Below are positions 52,631 through 61,280 of a stretch of 64,000 nucleotides of DNA, piece by piece. The position numbers and the translations under genes are program-made. The notes beneath the pieces were generated by a model. That model searched no databases and was not told where the DNA came from. It saw only the letters and a program-made list of their open reading frames with translations. Every line of letters starts with the position of its first letter. Within the stretch, counting starts at the first letter, position 1. This DNA is from Azophilus sp965247035 (lineage in GTDB: Bacteria > Pseudomonadota > Gammaproteobacteria > Pseudomonadales > Azotimanducaceae), in contig CBDFGJ010000001.1 of NCBI GenBank assembly GCA_965247035.1, positions 1 to 64,000 of the forward strand, given 5' to 3'.

Positions 52631-52957
52631 TCAGATGTTGCTGTCGAGGAAGGCTTCAAGCGCCGATTTGCTGAGCACGCCGACCTTGGTGGCCTCAACC
52701 TCTCCCTGCTTGAACAGCATGAGCGTGGGGATGCCCCGAATGCCGTACTTTGGTGGGGTTTCCTGGTTGGAGTCGATGTCGAGCTTGCAGATCTTCACTC
52801 GATCGCTGTATTCGCCGGCGATTTCGTCGAGTATCGGTGCGATCATCTTGCAGGGGCCGCACCATTCGGCCCAATAATCCACGAGCACAGGCTTGTCGGA
52901 CTGAAGCACATCGGCCTCAAAGTCAGCGTCGGTAGTGTGAACGATGTCATCGCCCAT
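52631..52957 (-). CDS. trxA: Thioredoxin 1, 108 aa
   Basis: Disulfide reductase of the cytoplasm. Active site WAEWCGPCKMIAP (Cys-Gly-Pro-Cys), cis-proline in GIRGIPTLMLFKQGE, total length as in E. coli. ATG 52957 is preferred: GGAGAA stands about 8 bp upstream. The GTG five codons earlier overlaps that ribosome-binding site. It precedes rho. Confidence 0.97.
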   Translation of the reverse strand: MGDDIVHTTDADFEADVLQSDKPVLVDYWAEWCGPCKMIAPILDEIAGEYSDRVKICKLDIDSNQETPPKYGIRGIPTLMLFKQGEVEATKVGVLSKSALEAFLDSNI

Positions 52958-53269
52958 GAGTTGGTTCTCCACTGATTTGGTTAGTTGGGGGAAAGCGGTA
53001 TTTTAGCACGAAAGCGCTCAATGCAAGGTGCGGCGATGGCGTTGTTGCGCCCTCGAACAGACTCGAACATAAATGAAGCCGCGCATCAAATTTTTTGCTA
53101 GGATGTGCTCCCCCTTGGAACATTCGATGGGTGCGCTTGGAATGTATTCGGCTCCGCCAACCTTGGCTTCGACGAGGCTGACCGCCACTGAATCGGCCCC
53201 TCGATCAATCGCTTTTGGCCCGGCCGGTTTTTTTTGGGCCGTCGCCGCCGGTTGAGCTTGCAGGTGGCG
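52958..53269. other. Intergenic region between divergent trxA and the DUF3106-like gene
   Basis: Contains a T8 run after CCGGCCGG (about 53220-53235) and a 60-codon plus frame (53073-53255) with no recognisable homology. I do not call a gene. Confidence 0.4.
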
Positions 53270-53746
53270 ATGCTGGTAATGTCCGCCCGGGCTTTCGTTG
53301 GCCTGCTGCTCGCTCTTTGTGCGTCTGCTCACCTAAGCTTGGCTTGGGCCGAGCCGGCGCGGCCGTCGGCTACGGTTGCCGACGCCTTGGTCAGCTACGC
53401 CAACGCCAGCGACGAAAGGCTGACGGAATTGGCGGCGCAATGGGATGGCCTGACCCCGAACGAGCGGCGCGCCCTGCTCTCTGAGATGAAAATGCGCATG
53501 GCCCGCAAGCGAGGGGCTGCCAGAGGCGTGCTGCACATTCGCCTGACGCGACGCTATGGGGCCGTGCCGCAAAAACCAAAGGCCAAGCCGGAAGTCTGGG
53601 TCCGGGCCGTTGCGCAGAAAAATCAAGCGTCCCAGAATACGCCGGGGTTTGGGGTCGGTTTTGAGTGGCGCGTCAAGCGTCATGAGCTAGACGAGGTGGA
53701 CGGAAAGCCGGAGGACTCGGCTGTTAAGGCGGCGAGTTCGGACTGA
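53270..53746 (+). CDS. Exported DUF3106-like protein, 158 aa
   Basis: Signal peptide (M-L-V-M-S-A-R-A-F-V-G-L-L-L-A-L, cleavage near A-W-A-E). The middle has W-D-G-L-T-P-N-E-R-R-A-L-L-S-E-M, which resembles the W-x-x-L-x-x-x-x-R repeats of DUF3106, and the rest is basic and Lys/Pro-rich. AGGTGG lies just upstream of ATG 53270. It stands 48 bp before a response-regulator gene and may be cotranscribed with the two-component pair. Function unknown. Confidence 0.6.
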   Translation: MLVMSARAFVGLLLALCASAHLSLAWAEPARPSATVADALVSYANASDERLTELAAQWDGLTPNERRALLSEMKMRMARKRGAARGVLHIRLTRRYGAVPQKPKAKPEVWVRAVAQKNQASQNTPGFGVGFEWRVKRHELDEVDGKPEDSAVKAASSD

Positions 53747-53794
53747 CCGCCGCACGCCCATGGCATCATTTTCATCGCGCCGAGCAGTAGTCTG

Positions 53795-54496
53795 ATGGCT
53801 ACCGAGGCGGAAACTGAGGTCGCCCGGCTGCTCGTGGTGGACGACGACCCGGAGCTTTGCGAACTGACCCAAGCCTATTTCTCCAAGCAGGGCTTTGGCG
53901 TGGACTGCGTCGGCGACGGCGACGCCATGGACAGCTACCTAGCCAATGCGACGCCGGATCTGATCATTCTTGACCTAATGCTGCCGGGCGAGCACGGCTT
54001 GTCCATCGCCCGGCGCCTGCAAGCCGCCCAGGGCCCGCCAATCATCATGCTCTCCGCCCAAGGCGAGGACATTGACCGCGTCGTTGGCCTTGAAGTGGGC
54101 GCCGACGACTACCTGAGCAAGCCGTTCAACCCTAGGGAACTGCTTGCTCGGGTGCGGGCGGTTCTGCGTCGTGTCGGCCAAGTGGCGCTCCCTGTTCGGT
54201 TTGGGGAATTTGAACTGGATCTGCCGGCCCGGCGGTTAACGGCGGCGGGCAAGCAGGTGCCCCTGACTTCGGGCGAGTTCGATCTGCTGCGCATCCTGTC
54301 GGTCCATCCGAACATTGTGCTGGACCGAGACCGCATTCTGGACTTGCTGACTGGAGCGGAAAGATCACCCTTCGACCGCAGCATCGACGTGCGCGTCACT
54401 AGGTTGCGGAGTAAGATCGAGCCGAACCCGACCGAGCCCATCTACATCAGGACGGTCTGGGGCCGGGGTTACATGTTTTGCCCGGAGGGCCACTGA
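53795..54496 (+). CDS. OmpR-family response regulator, 233 aa
   Basis: Receiver domain (LLVVDDDPELCELT, phospho-acceptor Asp in LIILDLMLPGEHGLS, Thr/Ser in IMLSAQG, Lys in YLSKPFNPRELL) and winged-helix DNA-binding domain (VPLTSGEFDLLRIL ... DRSIDVRVTRLRSKIE, IRTVWGRGYMF). Closest in layout to OmpR. The sensor kinase follows by 32 bp. Likely controls envelope genes; the OmpA-family gene downstream is a possible target (inference). Confidence 0.94.
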   Translation: MATEAETEVARLLVVDDDPELCELTQAYFSKQGFGVDCVGDGDAMDSYLANATPDLIILDLMLPGEHGLSIARRLQAAQGPPIIMLSAQGEDIDRVVGLEVGADDYLSKPFNPRELLARVRAVLRRVGQVALPVRFGEFELDLPARRLTAAGKQVPLTSGEFDLLRILSVHPNIVLDRDRILDLLTGAERSPFDRSIDVRVTRLRSKIEPNPTEPIYIRTVWGRGYMFCPEGH

Positions 54497-54528
54497 CCGG
54501 CTTGCGTCAAAGCCAAAGCTCCTGACTG

Positions 54529-55794
54529 ATGTTCGGCCCAGCCTCTTTGCTCGTCCGCACCAACCTGACCTTGGCGGTCAGTTCGTTGGTCATTGTCGCC
54601 ATCGCCTTGGTGGCGCTGCAAACGTTCGTGGTTGGCCCGATAGTGGAGCAGTCCGCCGATGATGAGGCGGCGCTGCTGGTGTTGACGGCGCAGACCTGGG
54701 TGGAGCTTCCGCCCGAGGCGCGGCCCTATTTCGAGCTGGAACTGGCTGAGCAGCATGACCTTGCGGTGCGCGCCCAAGCGCAGCCCTATTCGCCGGTGCG
54801 CTACGACGAATCGCCCTTTCTTTCGTTGCTGGAGGAGAAACTCAATGACCGCTTGGGGCGCACAGTAGTGATGATGCAAAGCAGCGACCTCGTGTGGGTG
54901 ACGCTGCCGATGGCGGGCTACGATCTGCAAATCGGGTTTTCCAGCATGCGCCGCAACACGCAGCCGCTTTATGTGGGCATTGCCATTGCCGGATTGGGCG
55001 CCGGCGTGGTTTTGGTCACTTCCGCCCTTATCGTCTTCAGGGTGGCCCGCCCCTTGGTGCAGGCGGCGGAGCGGGCGGACAAGTTCCGCGGCGCGGTGGA
55101 CTTCGATCCGCTGCCGGAGAAGGGGCCGAAGGAGTTGGTGATCCTAGCGCAGAACTTCAACACCATGGCGCGGGAGATTTCCGCTTTGCTCGCCAACCGC
55201 ACCACTTTGTTGATTGGCATATCCCATGACCTGAAAACGCCGTTGACAAGAATGCGCTTGGCCGTGGAGTTGCTGCCGGATACCGTGACCCCGGAGTTGG
55301 CGGTGCGTTTCAAGCGCAACCTCGAGGCCATGGACAATCTGATAACCGATGCGCTGAAATTTGCTCGAGGCGCCTCCGAGTCGGCGCAGCCGATGGATCT
55401 GCCAGCTTTTGTTGAAGAGTGTGCCGGCAGCCATGATCCGCCCATTCCGTTCGCATGCGCCAATCCACCGGAGGGTCAGGTCAACATTGCGCCGGGCGCC
55501 TTGGCGCGGGTGCTGAGCAATCTGATCACCAATGCGGAGCAACATGGCCAGGATGCGCGGGTTCGGCTCAATGGCAGGGAGATTCAAGTGATTGATTCCG
55601 GGCCGGGCATCCCCGAGCCTTTCCGGGAGATGGTGTTTCAGCCCTTCTTTCGCCTCGACCGCTCGCGCAGCTTTGAAACCGGAGGCAGCGGGCTTGGCTT
55701 GGCCATCGCCCATCAGCTTTGCGACGCCCATGGCTGGCGTATAGAGATTCGAAGCCGAGCCGGCGGCGGTGCGGACATTCGCGTCGCCGTCTAG
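54529..55794 (+). CDS. EnvZ-type sensor histidine kinase, 421 aa
   Basis: Two membrane helices (residues about 12-36 and 145-170) flank a periplasmic domain of about 110 residues. A HAMP region follows (FRVARPLVQAAERADKFRGA), then the phospho-acceptor box IGISHDLKTPLTRMRL. The ATPase boxes are LSNLITNAEQHG (N), VIDSGPGIP (G1) and GGSGLGLAIAHQL (G2). Inner-membrane partner of the upstream regulator. The stimulus is not readable. Confidence 0.94.
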   Translation: MFGPASLLVRTNLTLAVSSLVIVAIALVALQTFVVGPIVEQSADDEAALLVLTAQTWVELPPEARPYFELELAEQHDLAVRAQAQPYSPVRYDESPFLSLLEEKLNDRLGRTVVMMQSSDLVWVTLPMAGYDLQIGFSSMRRNTQPLYVGIAIAGLGAGVVLVTSALIVFRVARPLVQAAERADKFRGAVDFDPLPEKGPKELVILAQNFNTMAREISALLANRTTLLIGISHDLKTPLTRMRLAVELLPDTVTPELAVRFKRNLEAMDNLITDALKFARGASESAQPMDLPAFVEECAGSHDPPIPFACANPPEGQVNIAPGALARVLSNLITNAEQHGQDARVRLNGREIQVIDSGPGIPEPFREMVFQPFFRLDRSRSFETGGSGLGLAIAHQLCDAHGWRIEIRSRAGGGADIRVAV

Positions 55795-56441
55795 CGCAGT
55801 CTTGGGCCGCCATCTAGTGAAGCCACGCCTAGCTTGGATGCACAAGGCCAACCAGCGGGGCGGCCAACCGACGTGACACAGTGCGTTACAAACTGACACA
55901 AAAAAGCCGCTCGCTGAAATCCTCAGACGGCCGCCATCGGCAATACTGCAATTGCGCGACGGGTCAACAATTGACCGTAGCGCTTCAGGAGCCGATCTCT
56001 ACCCTCAGACCCCTTGTGGTCGACTCCGGCCGGCGGCTTCCTCTCCAAGCCGCCGGCCACCTATTCCCTTAAGGAACCTCTGAAAAATTCGTAGGCTTTC
56101 GCAACGTAACGAGATCGGCTTTTTCGATGATGTGTAACTCATTGAAAATGGAGAATATATTGTTCAATCTGGTCTGCGATGGCCAGTCTCGGGAAGTTGA
56201 TTGCAGGTTCCTAATCCATTCCGTTAATCCATGGATATTCTTCCATACAGTGGCGCATAGCGGCGCGGTTTGTCGTCAAGGGCTGCGCCTGACTTGCTGA
56301 CTGGACTGGGCTTGCCATACAATCCGGTTATTAGTCGTGCTGCAAGCTGTGAATTTCCAGGCTTGTGGCGAGCAGTCATAAAACCGCTCGCAGGGAACAC
56401 CGACCATTCAACTACCCCTCGGGCAGGGAGGCATCGAAAAA
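55795..56441. other. Intergenic region before the OmpA-family gene, with a MITE-like element
   Basis: Apart from the element at 56073-56212 no gene is seen. AGGGAGG about 12 nt before 56442 is the ribosome-binding site of the porin gene. Confidence 0.55.
56073..56212 (+). mobile_element. MITE-like element (family A), about 140 bp
   Basis: Begins GGAACCTCTGAAAAATTCG and ends CAGGTTCC (inverted). It matches the element at 45901-46040 in reverse orientation and the half copy at 24109-24184. Left flank TTAA fits a YTAR target; the right flank is less clear. Confidence 0.7.
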
Positions 56442-57620
56442 ATGCGCGCAAATTGCGGTCAAAAAACTTGGTGGCTTCAGCCGGCGGCGTTGATGCTGGC
56501 GCTGGCGGGCGGCGGTGCGGGTTGGGCCGCGGAGGAAACGGCGGGGCCGAACGCCGGCAACTTCTACCTGTCACCTGGGATTAACCTTTACCAACCGGCT
56601 GAAGGCGACGATTTCCCGGACGGTGGCGGCGCCATCGGCCTCGGTTACATGGTGCAGGATGACTTGGGCTTTGAACTGCTGTACACCCGAGTGGACGGAG
56701 AGTTCAATTTGCCTGGGGGCGAGGGGGACGACCACGCAGACGTGCTTTGGCTGAACGCGCTCCACAAGATGGGAGGTGGCAACGATTGGCAGCCTTTTGT
56801 CCTTTGGGGCTTTGGCTTCAGCGAGATTGACAACAACAAGGACACCGAGATCAACGTCGGCGTTGGCTTCTTTGGCCAGTTGACCCCGCGTTGGTCCGTG
56901 CGCGGTGATTTGCGCGCCGTTCATTCGGTTGACGAAGGTGGCGTGGAGCCGTTCGCCTTCATGGGCCTTTCAGTTGCCCTTGGCGACCTGCCGGCACCCC
57001 CGCGTTCGCCCCAGCCTGTGTCCCAGCCCCCGCCCCAGCCCCCGCTCCAGCCTGTGTCGCCGCCCCCGCCCCGGCGGACTGTCCCTGAGCCGCTTTGCCG
57101 AGGCGTGCCCGCCGGTGCGCCGGTGGATGCGGATGGATGTCCACTTGATTCCGATGGGGACGGCGTGCCGGACTATCTTGATCGGTGCGCTGGCACCGCA
57201 GCGGGCACCAATGTGGATAAGGCCGGCTGTCATATCGAGATGGCGGAAGCCGTCAGCATGGAGGTCGTCATCGAGTTCGATTTCGATTCATCCGCCGTTC
57301 GGCCCACCAACCATGCAGACATCAGCCAAATTGCGGAGTTCATGCGCACCTACGCCGATGCCGAGTGCGTGCTTGAAGGGTACGCCGACCCCCGCGGCAC
57401 CGACCAATACAATCTGCGCCTGTCCAAGCGCCGCGCCGACGCCGTGCTGAAACGCTTGGTAGAGGTTGAGGGCATCGATGCCAGTCGGCTGCGGACGGTT
57501 GGGTTTGGCGAAAGTCAACCGCTCATCACTGAAGGCGAAGACGAGGAATTGGCTTACCAACGCAGTCGTCGGGTTGTTGGCAAGGTTGATGGCACCCGCA
57601 TGACCATTTTGATGAAGTAG
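56442..57620 (+). CDS. OmpA/OprF-family outer-membrane protein, 392 aa
   Basis: Signal peptide (hydrophobic to A-G-W-A-A-E), an N-terminal eight-strand beta barrel (about 38-185: FYLSPGINLYQP, IGLGYMVQDDLGFELLYTRV), a Pro-rich hinge, a thrombospondin type 3-like calcium motif (DSDGDGVPDYLDRCAGT), and a C-terminal peptidoglycan-binding OmpA domain (VIEFDFDSSAVRP, LEGYADPRGTDQYNLRLSKR, VGFGESQP). Anchors outer membrane to cell wall. This arrangement is OprF-like. Length normal. Confidence 0.93.
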   Translation: MRANCGQKTWWLQPAALMLALAGGGAGWAAEETAGPNAGNFYLSPGINLYQPAEGDDFPDGGGAIGLGYMVQDDLGFELLYTRVDGEFNLPGGEGDDHADVLWLNALHKMGGGNDWQPFVLWGFGFSEIDNNKDTEINVGVGFFGQLTPRWSVRGDLRAVHSVDEGGVEPFAFMGLSVALGDLPAPPRSPQPVSQPPPQPPLQPVSPPPPRRTVPEPLCRGVPAGAPVDADGCPLDSDGDGVPDYLDRCAGTAAGTNVDKAGCHIEMAEAVSMEVVIEFDFDSSAVRPTNHADISQIAEFMRTYADAECVLEGYADPRGTDQYNLRLSKRRADAVLKRLVEVEGIDASRLRTVGFGESQPLITEGEDEELAYQRSRRVVGKVDGTRMTILMK

Positions 57621-57680
57621 CAGTCTGGGGCTGCGCTTGACGCTAAACCGATTGGCCAGCCGCTGAACGTCAGCTACGAA

Positions 57681-58430
57681 TTGCGCGGCCCCATGGCCTT
57701 GGTCACCATTTGCCGGGAGGACAAGCACAACGCCATCTCCCTTGATGCGCTGGAGGAACTGCACGATGCGGTGGGACGGGCCGCCGCCGACGATGCGGTC
57801 AAGGTCATCACCCTAACCGGGGCCGGAGACAAGGCTTTCGCCTCCGGCTCCGATTTGAACGAAGTGCGCCATCGAAACCTGTCCAAGGCCCTTGAACCCA
57901 TCATTCAGGGCTTGGCTGACCGGCTTGAACGCACGCCTAAGCCGACCATTGCCGCCATCAACGGCATTTGCATGGGCGGGGGCTTGGAGGTGGCTTTGGG
58001 CTGCGACCTGCGCATCGCCAGCCCCAACGCCCGGTTTGCTACCCCGGAAGGCAAACTGGGCATTATTCCGGGCGGCGGCGCCACCGCTCGGCTGCCGCGC
58101 ATCATCGGCAAGGGCTGGGGCATGGAGATGCTGCTGATGGGGGAGCCAATCGACGCCCAGCGCGCCCTCGCCATCGGTTTGGTGACCCGCATCGTCGCGC
58201 AGGATGAGCTTTTGGCCGAGGCAGGGCGCATGGCGGATCATCTGGCTCGCTTTGCCCCCATGGTGCCGCGCACCATGAAGGCCATGGTCCACTTTGGCAT
58301 GGAAGCGAGCTTGGCCGGGGCGTTGATGCTGGAGAAGTACGCTCAGGGTGCCTTGGTGCAGACCCAGGATAAGGCGGAAGGCATCGACGCTTTCCTAAAC
58401 AAGCGTCCACCGAAGTTCAAGGGGAGTTGA
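57681..58430 (+). CDS. Enoyl-CoA hydratase/isomerase-family protein, at least 249 aa, start uncertain
   Basis: Crotonase fold. Oxyanion-hole segments are G-D-K-A-F-A-S-G-S-D-L and the second one around GICMGGGLEVALGCDLRIA, followed by FATPEGKLGIIPGGGATARL. Annotated from TTG 57681, but the frame is open back to the OmpA stop and reads P-L-N-V-S-Y-E-L-R-G-P, the usual family N terminus. The true start is therefore probably a non-ATG codon near 57648-57663 (CTG or ATT). The exact acyl substrate is unknown; it is grouped with MaoC-like genes. Confidence 0.88.
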   Translation: MRGPMALVTICREDKHNAISLDALEELHDAVGRAAADDAVKVITLTGAGDKAFASGSDLNEVRHRNLSKALEPIIQGLADRLERTPKPTIAAINGICMGGGLEVALGCDLRIASPNARFATPEGKLGIIPGGGATARLPRIIGKGWGMEMLLMGEPIDAQRALAIGLVTRIVAQDELLAEAGRMADHLARFAPMVPRTMKAMVHFGMEASLAGALMLEKYAQGALVQTQDKAEGIDAFLNKRPPKFKGS

Positions 58431-58521
58431 TTGCGGCCATGTACTGATGGATACTGGCCAACGCTTAAGGTATTAGATCCACATTGTTCCTACCACATTG
58501 TTCCTAGAAGGAGGCAAGTAG

Positions 58522-59028
58522 ATGGCGGTTGACAGGTTCCCGGTGGAGGCCAGCCACATTATGATGTTTGCCCGCTCAATTGCGGATGGCAATCAGATTT
58601 ACCATGACGAGGAATACGCGGCTGCAACCGAGCCGGGTCGAATGATCGCCCCGCCTACATTCGCCCAAGCCAGTGCGCAGTTCGACCCGGACTACTTCCT
58701 GCGGCCCAAGATCGGCCAGCCTTGGTTCGGTTCCGGCAAGGAGGCCACCGGCGTCAAGCGCACCGGCTCCGGCGGTGGCGGAGGTGGTGGCGGCATCGGT
58801 GGCGGCGGCTTGCACGCGGAGCAGCACTTTGAATACCACCGCCATATTGGGCCGGGGGATGTGTTGAAGGCCACCGTCAAGCCCGGCAAGACTTGGGAGA
58901 AGCAAGGCAAGCGCTCAGGCAAGCTGGTGTTCGCTGAGACCATTACCGAATACCGGGATCAAAACGGCGAACTGGTCATCACCGCCCGGGGCGTCGGCGT
59001 GCGCACCGAGCGCCCGGTGGATCAGTAG
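58522..59028 (+). CDS. MaoC-like / FAS1-type dehydratase N-terminal domain protein, 168 aa
   Basis: Hot-dog-fold subunit. M-A-V-D-R-F-P-V-E-A-S-H-I-M-M-F-A-R-S-I, then NQIYHDEEYA, IAPPTFAQA and HAEQHFEYHRHIGPGDVL are typical of the first domain of two-part enoyl-CoA hydratases. A glycine-rich insertion (S-G-G-G-G-G-G-G-G-I-G-G-G-G) near residue 83 is unusual. GAAGGAGG stands before ATG. The second domain is the next gene, so the two probably form a heterodimeric hydratase. Confidence 0.85.
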   Translation: MAVDRFPVEASHIMMFARSIADGNQIYHDEEYAAATEPGRMIAPPTFAQASAQFDPDYFLRPKIGQPWFGSGKEATGVKRTGSGGGGGGGGIGGGGLHAEQHFEYHRHIGPGDVLKATVKPGKTWEKQGKRSGKLVFAETITEYRDQNGELVITARGVGVRTERPVDQ

Positions 59029-59039
59029 GAGGATTGGCG

Positions 59040-59462
59040 ATGGCCTTGAAAGCAAGCAACCTGAAAGTTGGCGATACCTACCAAGAGTGCTTGGTCGAAG
59101 ACCTTAAGCGCACTCAAATTGTGCAGTACGCCGGCGCATCCGGAGACTACAACCCCCTGCACACGGATGAGGTCTTCACCACGGAGGTGGCCAAGTACCC
59201 ATCGGTCTTCGCCCACGGCATGTTGACCATGGGCATGACCGGGCGCATGTTGACCAACTATGTTGGCGATGGGCGGCTGAAGAAGTTCGGCGTGCGCTTC
59301 ACCAGCCAAGTCTGGCCGGGGGATACGCTCCATGCCAAAGCCACCGTTGCGGGGCTGGTGCAGGAGGATGGCGAGTCCTTGGTCAACTTGGAGGTGGAGA
59401 CCACCAATCAGGACGGCGTAGTGGTGGTTTCAGGCCACGCTCAGGCGCAAACGGACCCCTAG
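59040..59462 (+). CDS. MaoC-like hydratase domain protein, 140 aa
   Basis: Hot-dog-fold (R)-specific hydratase domain with the catalytic pattern YAGASGDYNPLHTD (Asp and His) and FAHGMLTMGMTGRML. AGGAGG is 8 bp before ATG 59040; a TTG two codons earlier is less likely. It follows the dehydratase-type partner by 11 bp. Together they likely hydrate an enoyl-CoA in fatty or branched acid metabolism. Confidence 0.9.
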   Translation: MALKASNLKVGDTYQECLVEDLKRTQIVQYAGASGDYNPLHTDEVFTTEVAKYPSVFAHGMLTMGMTGRMLTNYVGDGRLKKFGVRFTSQVWPGDTLHAKATVAGLVQEDGESLVNLEVETTNQDGVVVVSGHAQAQTDP

Positions 59463-59827
59463 CCCTGTCTTGAGGCGCTCTGGTCAATTCCAGCGTCTCA
59501 GCTTGGGCCCGGCGGGGCCGCGATGCCGCCCTAAGCCTGCGTTCGCCATCTACGAGGCTATGGCGCAATGCTGGCCTAGCACGGCCAGTTTGCCGCCCGC
59601 TTGAACCGCCTAAGGGGCCGCACTTTTCGATACCGATACAAGGTGCCGCGATGAAGCGCATTGTGCATCGGTTGGCAAGAGGAGCCCACGGCGTTGTTGG
59701 CTTGTCTTAAGCGAGGCGCTTGAAACGGCTCTACCCGCATTCAGCCGTGCTCGTGTAGAATTCGCTGCCGCTAAGTGTACGCAGGATGGCCGGGTGCAGT
59801 TGCTCGGTTGCGGCAGCAGGAGCCAAC
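59463..59827. other. Intergenic region before the ClpP-like gene
   Basis: No gene recognised. A TGTAGAAT at about 59754-59761 could be a -10, without a clear -35. Confidence 0.4.
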
Positions 59828-60418
59828 ATGACCAATTTGGAAGACGAAGAGGACTTGGTTAACGCCGACAAGCGCTTCAACGCGCTGGAAAATGCGCTGT
59901 TCAAGCACCGCACTCTGACTATTTTTGGCGAGATCACCAAGACTCTCGCCCAGCGCACAGCGGAGAAGCTGCTGGGCCTCTCGTTCGAGAGCGACGACCC
60001 CATCACGATCTATCTGGGTTCGCCCGGCGGCCATGTGGAGTCTGGCGACACGATCTTTGACCTGATCGGCTACATCAAGCCGACCGTGCGCGTTGTCGGC
60101 ACCGGTTGGGTGGGCAGCATCGCTACTCACATCTATCTGGCCCCGGAGCTGGAGAATAGATTTTGCCTGCCCAACACGCGCTTCCTGATTCATCAACCGG
60201 CCGGCGGCTTTGGCGGCGATGCATCCGATGTGGAGATCCACGCCCGGGAAATCCTCAAGACGCGGGAACGCATCAACGCGATCATCGCCGACCGCACGGG
60301 CCAGCTCTTGGAGCGTGTGGCGGAGGATACGGACCGGGATTACTGGATGAGCGCCGAGGAATCCCTAAAGTACGGCCTGGTGGGCAAGATCATCACCAGC
60401 ATCGGCGACCTGCCCTGA
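59828..60418 (+). CDS. ClpP-like serine protease, 196 aa
   Basis: Same fold and pattern as ClpP: IYLGSPGGHVESGDTIFDLI, nucleophile serine in GWVGSIATHIYLAP, histidine in RFLIHQPAGGFGGDASDVEI, and the acid in DTDRDYWMSAEESLKYGLV. The nucleophile segment differs from the classical GQAASMGA, so this is a ClpP-related paralogue rather than the main ClpP. No clpX is adjacent. GGAG precedes ATG 59828. It may work alone or with another ATPase. Confidence 0.85.
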   Translation: MTNLEDEEDLVNADKRFNALENALFKHRTLTIFGEITKTLAQRTAEKLLGLSFESDDPITIYLGSPGGHVESGDTIFDLIGYIKPTVRVVGTGWVGSIATHIYLAPELENRFCLPNTRFLIHQPAGGFGGDASDVEIHAREILKTRERINAIIADRTGQLLERVAEDTDRDYWMSAEESLKYGLVGKIITSIGDLP

Positions 60419-60437
60419 GCTTCTCTGGGGGGCAGCG

Positions 60438-61175
60438 CTAGCCGCCAAACTGCTTCAGCCGTTGCTGCATGTCCGGGCCGCGCCCGGGGCTGTTGCTGCG
60501 CTCAAATTGCAGGCCCTGTTCAAGCCCGTAGTTCAAGCCTTGGTTGAGCAGCATCTTGTCGGCCCGCAGGGTGAACCAAGAGTTGTCCAGAAAGGATCGC
60601 GCCATGGCCGTGGCGGCGGTCAACAGTTCGTCGGTGGGGACGCAGCGGTTGGCCAAGCCCAAGGCCACTGCTTCGGTGCCGGTGACCATGCGCCCGCTGA
60701 ACATCAGTTCCCTGGCGTTGAGCAGGCCCACCCGGCGCGGCAGCCGTTGGCTCATGCCCCAAGTGGGGGACATGCCCCACTTGCCGTGGGTGTCGGCAAA
60801 GCGGGCATCTTCGGTCGCCACTAGCAGGTCGCAAGCCAAGGCCAATTCCAAGCCACCGGTGTAGCAATGGCCTTGAACCGCAGCGATGACCGGTTGCGGC
60901 AATTGTTCAATCGCCGCCAAGGTTTCCGCTTGATAGCTGGGGTGGGGAGCGACTTCGCCCGCTTGAATGGCCTTGAGGTCGTTGCCGGCGGAGAACGAAC
61001 GCCCGGCCCCGCGCAGAATGACGCAGCCAACGGCGTCCTTCTCCTCGGCGATGGCATCGAGCTGGTCGCGCAGCTCCACAAAGAGGTTGGGGCTCAAGGC
61101 GTTCAGCACCTGCGGCCGGTTAAGCGTCAGGACGCACAAGCCGTCTTCGTCTTCGCGCAGCACTAGTTTTGTCAT
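60438..61175 (-). CDS. Enoyl-CoA hydratase/isomerase-family protein, 245 aa
   Basis: Crotonase family: LTLNRPQVLNALSPNLF, first oxyanion segment G-R-S-F-S-A-G-N-D-L, second around GHCYTGGLELALACDLLVA, then FADTHGKWGMSPTWGMSQRL. Length normal. GGAG lies a few bases before ATG 61175. It faces the ClpP-like gene across 19 bp and precedes nothing on its strand. Substrate unknown; likely in the same acyl-CoA degradation set as the dehydrogenase upstream. Confidence 0.92.
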   Translation of the reverse strand: MTKLVLREDEDGLCVLTLNRPQVLNALSPNLFVELRDQLDAIAEEKDAVGCVILRGAGRSFSAGNDLKAIQAGEVAPHPSYQAETLAAIEQLPQPVIAAVQGHCYTGGLELALACDLLVATEDARFADTHGKWGMSPTWGMSQRLPRRVGLLNARELMFSGRMVTGTEAVALGLANRCVPTDELLTAATAMARSFLDNSWFTLRADKMLLNQGLNYGLEQGLQFERSNSPGRGPDMQQRLKQFGG

Positions 61176-61280
61176 GGGCTTACTCCTTTTGTTTTCTTGG
61201 CTGTGATGCCTCCCTGAATTTTCAGGCTTCGGGCCACATTTTTTGCCACTGGCAGAATGGCCAGCCGTTGGTTGAATGTG

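Noticed and set aside
53073..53255. 60-codon plus frame before the DUF3106-like gene
   Set aside because: No motif; looks like chance in an intergenic region.
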